17,110 bases of DNA, taken from NCBI GenBank assembly GCA_036525975.1, contig DATCZK010000154.1, positions 1 to 17,110 of the forward strand, written 5' to 3'. Positions 14,112-17,110 of this stretch are shown here, one piece after another. The first letter of the stretch is position 1. Every line of letters starts with the position of its first letter. The position numbers were made by a program, and so were the translations under genes. The DNA comes from Quisquiliibacterium sp036525975. Lineage in GTDB: Bacteria > Pseudomonadota > Gammaproteobacteria > Burkholderiales > Burkholderiaceae_E. A model generated the notes under the pieces. That model did no database searches, was not told where the DNA came from, and saw nothing but the letters and a program-made list of their open reading frames with translations.

Positions 14112-15979
14112 TGGCATACGAAACCATCATCGAAGACGGCATCGACATCCTGGTCGTCGGTGCGGGTCTGGGCGGCACCGGTGCCGCCTGGGAGGCGAGA
14201 TTCTGGGGTCGCGACAAGAAGATCGTCATTGCCGAGAAGGCCAACATGGATCGCTCGGGCGCGGTCGCGCAGGGGCTGTACGCGATCAACTGCTACATGG
14301 GCACGCGCTGGGGCGAGAACAAGCCCGAAGACCACGTGCGCTACGCCCGCATCGACCTGATGGGAATGGTGCGCGAAGACCTGCTGTTCGACATGGCCCG
14401 CCACGTGGACTCCACGGTGCACCAGTTCGAGGAGTGGGGCCTGCCGATCATGAAGGACCCGAAGACCGGGCACTACCTGCGCGAAGGCCGCTGGCAGATC
14501 ATGATCCACGGCGAGTCGTACAAGCCGATCGTGTCGGAGGCGGCCAAGAAGTCGGCCGACAAGGTGTTCAACCGCATCTGCGTGACCCACCTGCTGATGG
14601 ACGAGAGCAAGGAGAACCGGGTTGCCGGGGCGGTGGGCTTCAACGTGCGCACCGGCAACTACCACGTCTTCAAGTCCAAGACGGTGATCTGCGGCGCGGG
14701 CGGCGCGTCGAACATCTTCAAGCCGCGTTCGGTGGGCGAAGGGTCGGGACGCACCTGGTACGCGCCCTGGTCGTCGGCTTCCGCCTACGGGCTGATGATC
14801 GACGCCGGCGCCAAGATGACGCAGATGGAAAACCGCATCGTCCTGGCGCGCTTCAAGGACGGTTACGGCCCGGTGGGCGCCTACTTCCTGCACCTGAAGA
14901 CCTACACCCAAAACGGCCTGGGCGAAGAGTACGAGTCGAAGTGGTTCCCCGAGCTGCAGAAGATGGTCGGCAAGGAGTACCTCGACCCCGAGGCCTCGCA
15001 CCTCACGCACCGGCCGATCCCGACCTGCCTGCGCAACCACGCGCTGATCAGCGAGTTGAACGCCGGCCGCGGCCCCATCCACATGGTGACGATGCGCGCG
15101 TTCCAGGATCCGCACCTGGAAGAGGTGGGCTGGGAGAACTTCCTGGGCATGACGGTGGGCCAGGCGGTCCTGTGGGCCGCGACCGACGTCGACCCGAAGA
15201 ACGAGAACCCCGAGCTCACCACCTCCGAGCCCTACGTGATGGGCTCGCACGCAACCGGATCCGGCGCCTGGTGCTCGGGCCCCGAGGACGTCTCCCCGCC
15301 CGAGTATTTCTGGGGCTACAACCGCATGACCACGGTCGAGGGCCTGTTCGGCGCCGGCGACGCGGTCGGCGGCACGCCGCACGCCTTCTCGTCGGGCTCG
15401 TTCACCGAAGGCCGTCTCGCCGCGAAGGCCGCCTGCAAGTACATCGACGACGGCAAGGGCGAGGGCATCGTGGTCTCCGACGAGCAGATCAACGGCCGCA
15501 AGAAAGAGATCTACAAGCCGCTCGAGCACTACAAGATGTACCGCAACGCGATCGTCGCGGGCAGCGTCAACCCGCACTACATCAATCCCAAGCAGGGCCT
15601 CGACCGCCTGCAAAAGCTGATGGACGAGTACTGCGGTGGCGTGACCGTGAACTACATAACCAACGAGAAGCTCCTGAGCATCGGCCTGAAGAAGCTCGCG
15701 ATCATGGAGGAAGACCTCGAGAGCCTGGCGGCCGAGGACATCCACGAGCTGCTGCGCGCATGGGAACTCAAGCACCGCCACCGCGCCGCCGAGTGCGTGA
15801 CCCAGCACACGCTGTTCCGCAAGGAAACCCGCTGGCCGGGCTACTACTACCGCGGCGACGCGATGAAGCTCGACGACGAGAACTGGCACGTGCTCACCGT
15901 GTCGCGCCGCGACCCGAAAACCGGCGAGTACACGATGGAGAAGGCGCCGTGCTATCACCTGGTCGGGGAGAACGAGTAA
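14111..15979 (+). CDS. aprA: Adenylylsulfate reductase, alpha subunit
   Basis: AprA is the FAD-containing catalytic subunit that interconverts APS and sulfite plus AMP. In this context it is expected to oxidise sulfite. It is a flavoprotein of the fumarate reductase family, 622 residues. Visible features are the dinucleotide-binding GAGLGGTGAA (17-26), the NMDRSGAVAQGLYAINCY block (45-62), GAGGAS (195-200), ARFKDGYGPVGAYF (246-259, with R247) and GSHATGSGAW (378-387, with H380). R247 and H380 are, as I recall the Archaeoglobus structure, the counterparts of the active-site Arg and His. The FAD-closing GLFGAGDAVGGTPHAFSSGS follows at 411-430. The open frame extends far upstream through aprM and aprB, but the ATG at 14111 gives the normal N-terminus and overlaps the aprB stop by one base. 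Confidence 0.98.
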   Translation: MAYETIIEDGIDILVVGAGLGGTGAAWEARFWGRDKKIVIAEKANMDRSGAVAQGLYAINCYMGTRWGENKPEDHVRYARIDLMGMVREDLLFDMARHVDSTVHQFEEWGLPIMKDPKTGHYLREGRWQIMIHGESYKPIVSEAAKKSADKVFNRICVTHLLMDESKENRVAGAVGFNVRTGNYHVFKSKTVICGAGGASNIFKPRSVGEGSGRTWYAPWSSASAYGLMIDAGAKMTQMENRIVLARFKDGYGPVGAYFLHLKTYTQNGLGEEYESKWFPELQKMVGKEYLDPEASHLTHRPIPTCLRNHALISELNAGRGPIHMVTMRAFQDPHLEEVGWENFLGMTVGQAVLWAATDVDPKNENPELTTSEPYVMGSHATGSGAWCSGPEDVSPPEYFWGYNRMTTVEGLFGAGDAVGGTPHAFSSGSFTEGRLAAKAACKYIDDGKGEGIVVSDEQINGRKKEIYKPLEHYKMYRNAIVAGSVNPHYINPKQGLDRLQKLMDEYCGGVTVNYITNEKLLSIGLKKLAIMEEDLESLAAEDIHELLRAWELKHRHRAAECVTQHTLFRKETRWPGYYYRGDAMKLDDENWHVLTVSRRDPKTGEYTMEKAPCYHLVGENE

Positions 15980-16007
15980 GCGTGTTTCCCGGCACCGAGA
16001 CCCGCGC

Positions 16008-16358
16008 GTGAACATCATCGAGAAGACCGATGAAGAGATTCGGGCCATCGCAGATCCGCTGTGGCGCGACCTGGTCAAGCACTCGAACGACGGCAAGTAC
16101 GGGGAATTCGCCAAGAACTTCTCCAGTGCGCTGGCGCTCGCGATGAACCAGGTCGTGGCGGGCCACCAGTTCGCGAACAGCGAACTGGCCAGGAACCTGT
16201 CCGACGAGATCGACGCGCTGGGCCTGATCCGCCGCGGCGAGCACGTGACCGTTCTCTACCGCCAGCGCAGCACGAAAAAGCCGGGCGAATGGCTCGGCCG
16301 GCTCGTCCTCGGCTACGAGAACGGCCAGGTCAGGATCTTCGGCGCATCGATCTTCTGA
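16008..16358 (+). CDS. Small conserved-looking protein of unknown function downstream of aprA
   Basis: I do not recognise a named family. The 116-residue protein has no signal peptide, membrane helix or cysteine, so it is expected to be cytoplasmic. The N-terminal half is helical (TDEEIRAIADPLWRDLVKHSNDGKYGEFAKNF and on), and the second half looks like beta strands (EHVTVLYRQRS, EWLGRLVLGYENGQVRIF). This pattern of a helix, a phrase like W-x-L-x6-G-x-Y-x-x-F, and then strands resembles NTF2-like/SnoaL-type folds, but I hold that only loosely. It starts with GTG at 16008, 28 bases after aprA, and the SlyD-like gene follows after 20 bases, so it belongs to the apr operon. A role in APS reductase assembly or electron transfer is inference from position. 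Confidence 0.75.
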   Translation: MNIIEKTDEEIRAIADPLWRDLVKHSNDGKYGEFAKNFSSALALAMNQVVAGHQFANSELARNLSDEIDALGLIRRGEHVTVLYRQRSTKKPGEWLGRLVLGYENGQVRIFGASIF

Positions 16359-16378
16359 GCGATTGGCGCGGGTCGGGC

Positions 16379-16888
16379 ATGAGTGAAACCATCCAGAGCG
16401 GCAAGTTCGTCGAACTCACCTACAGGGTGACCGACCGCAAGTCGGGGCACGTGCTCACCCGCGTCGACTTTCCGCTGGGCTACGTGCACGGACACAACGA
16501 GATCCTGGCCCCGTCCGTTCACGGGCAACTCGAGGGAAAGTCCGCCGGCGACGTCATCGAGGTGCCGATCGACGGCAACGAGATCTTCGGCCCCAGGGAC
16601 GAGTCGCTGGTCTTTACCGACCAGATCGAGAACGTCCCCGAGGAGTACCGCCAGCTGGGCACCTCGATCCTGATGGAAAACGACAGCGGGCAGACGCGCA
16701 GCTTCATCGTGACGCGGTTCGACGAGGAGACGCTCACCGTCGACGGCAACAATCCGCTGTGCGGGCGGGAGGTTGTCTTCACGCTCAGGGTGCTCACCGT
16801 GCGCGACGCGACCGACGAGGAGATCCGCGCCGGCGGCGCGATCGTCGCGCGCCCCGATGTCGACCCGTCGCTGATCAGGCCTGTCTGA
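16379..16888 (+). CDS. SlyD-like FKBP-type peptidyl-prolyl cis-trans isomerase
   Basis: This is a cytoplasmic folding helper of the SlyD branch of FKBPs, 169 residues. The split FKBP domain is visible at about 8-65, with YVHGHNEILAPSVHGQLEGKSAGDVIEV at 35-62, and resumes at about 122-145 with NNPLCGREVVFTLRVLTVRDATDEEI. Between them (about 66-121) is the insert-in-flap chaperone domain. It lacks the His/Cys-rich metal-binding tail of E. coli SlyD and ends PDVDPSLIRPV, so a nickel-delivery role is unlikely. The canonical proline of the IPGLE-type motif is shifted (ILAPSVHG), which suggests a divergent subgroup. It lies 20 bases after the preceding small gene, within the apr operon. It may help fold or assemble AprBA or AprM, which is inference. 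Confidence 0.9.
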   Translation: MSETIQSGKFVELTYRVTDRKSGHVLTRVDFPLGYVHGHNEILAPSVHGQLEGKSAGDVIEVPIDGNEIFGPRDESLVFTDQIENVPEEYRQLGTSILMENDSGQTRSFIVTRFDEETLTVDGNNPLCGREVVFTLRVLTVRDATDEEIRAGGAIVARPDVDPSLIRPV

Positions 16889-16915
16889 GCGGCGCCCGAA
16901 TGCACCCGAACGATC

Positions 16916-16947
16916 GCAACCCCGGCCAGTCTTGGCTGCAACCCCGG
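16916..16947. repeat. Direct repeat GCAACCCCGG before the last gene
   Basis: The 10-mer GCAACCCCGG occurs at 16916-16925 and again at 16938-16947, 22 bases apart (two helical turns), in the 82-base gap after the SlyD-like gene. It could be a protein-binding site or chance in GC-rich DNA. Confidence 0.3.
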
Positions 16948-16970
16948 AATCACCACGAAAGAGGCCACGC

Positions 16971-17110
16971 ATGAGCGAGCAAAAACCGAACACGAAGGTT
17001 CCCGACGGGCACGCGCTCTTCCTGACCACGCGCCAGATGCCGCCCAACGAGAAGGGATTCGTCGGTTACGAAACCGTCTGGAAATCGTTCCAGAAGGAAG
17101 TCCCGTACCA
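16971..17110 (+). CDS. Start of a protein of unknown function, cut by the window end
   Basis: Only 46 codons are visible, beginning MSEQKPNTKVPDGHALFLTT. The frame stays open to the window edge. The start is well supported by a ribosome binding site, AAAGAGG (16958-16964), six bases before the ATG. The visible part is hydrophilic, without a signal peptide or cysteine, and I cannot assign a family. It is on the same strand as the apr operon, 82 bases after the SlyD-like gene, so it may be a further member or begin a new unit. Confidence 0.7.
   Translation, partial: MSEQKPNTKVPDGHALFLTTRQMPPNEKGFVGYETVWKSFQKEVPY

Noticed and set aside
14108..16114. A long - strand open frame antisense to aprA
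   Set aside because: The translation (Val, Ala, Arg, His rich) is the usual antisense shadow of GC-rich coding DNA; the + strand gene is unambiguous.
1..17110. CRISPR arrays, insertion sequences, integrases, attachment sites, tRNA genes
   Set aside because: I looked for regularly spaced repeats, transposase motifs and tRNA-like folds other than the tmRNA and found none.

Overview
The window is about 17 kb of very GC-rich DNA (roughly 70% GC by eye), most likely the chromosome of a sulfur-oxidising betaproteobacterium. Four things point there: the codon usage (G/C at nearly every third position), a tmRNA whose tag reads ANDERFALAA (a form I associate with betaproteobacteria), the miaB-ybeZ-ybeY order, and a dissimilatory sulfur cluster containing sat, aprM, aprB and aprA. 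The species cannot be fixed from the sequence alone. I see no insertion sequence, integrase, CRISPR array, tRNA or rRNA.

Layout. (1) Positions 1-4312, + strand: a tripartite drug/metal efflux system of the RND type, with a periplasmic adaptor cut by the left window edge followed by the inner-membrane pump. (2) 4313-4896: ssrA (tmRNA) with a promoter-like sequence, a processed leader containing a hairpin, and a strong intrinsic terminator. (3) 4896-6356, - strand: a PLP enzyme of the cysteine-desulfurase class that most resembles the N-terminal domain of molybdenum-cofactor sulfurase. (4) 6527-9722, + strand: a small exported protein, then miaB (tRNA modification), ybeZ (PhoH-like ATPase) and ybeY (rRNA maturation endonuclease), packed with overlapping or near-touching ends. 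(5) 9784-10689, - strand: a LysR-type regulator, divergent from the sulfur genes. (6) 10861-17110, + strand: sat, a metallophosphoesterase overlapping its stop, then aprM, aprB and aprA, two small downstream genes (one unknown, one SlyD-like FKBP isomerase), and the start of an unknown gene that leaves the window.

How the genes work together. AprBA with the membrane protein AprM would oxidise sulfite plus AMP to adenylylsulfate (APS) and pass electrons to the membrane. Sat would turn APS and pyrophosphate into ATP and sulfate. This is the reverse-direction, energy-yielding pathway of sulfur oxidisers; the direction is inferred from the presence of aprM and the betaproteobacterial setting. The LysR gene shares a control region with sat that contains a perfect 8-bp-arm inverted repeat, so it is a good candidate regulator.

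The parts that deserve attention are the sat-coupled phosphoesterase, the structured leader in front of aprM, and the genes following aprA, which may be accessory factors of the APS reductase pathway.
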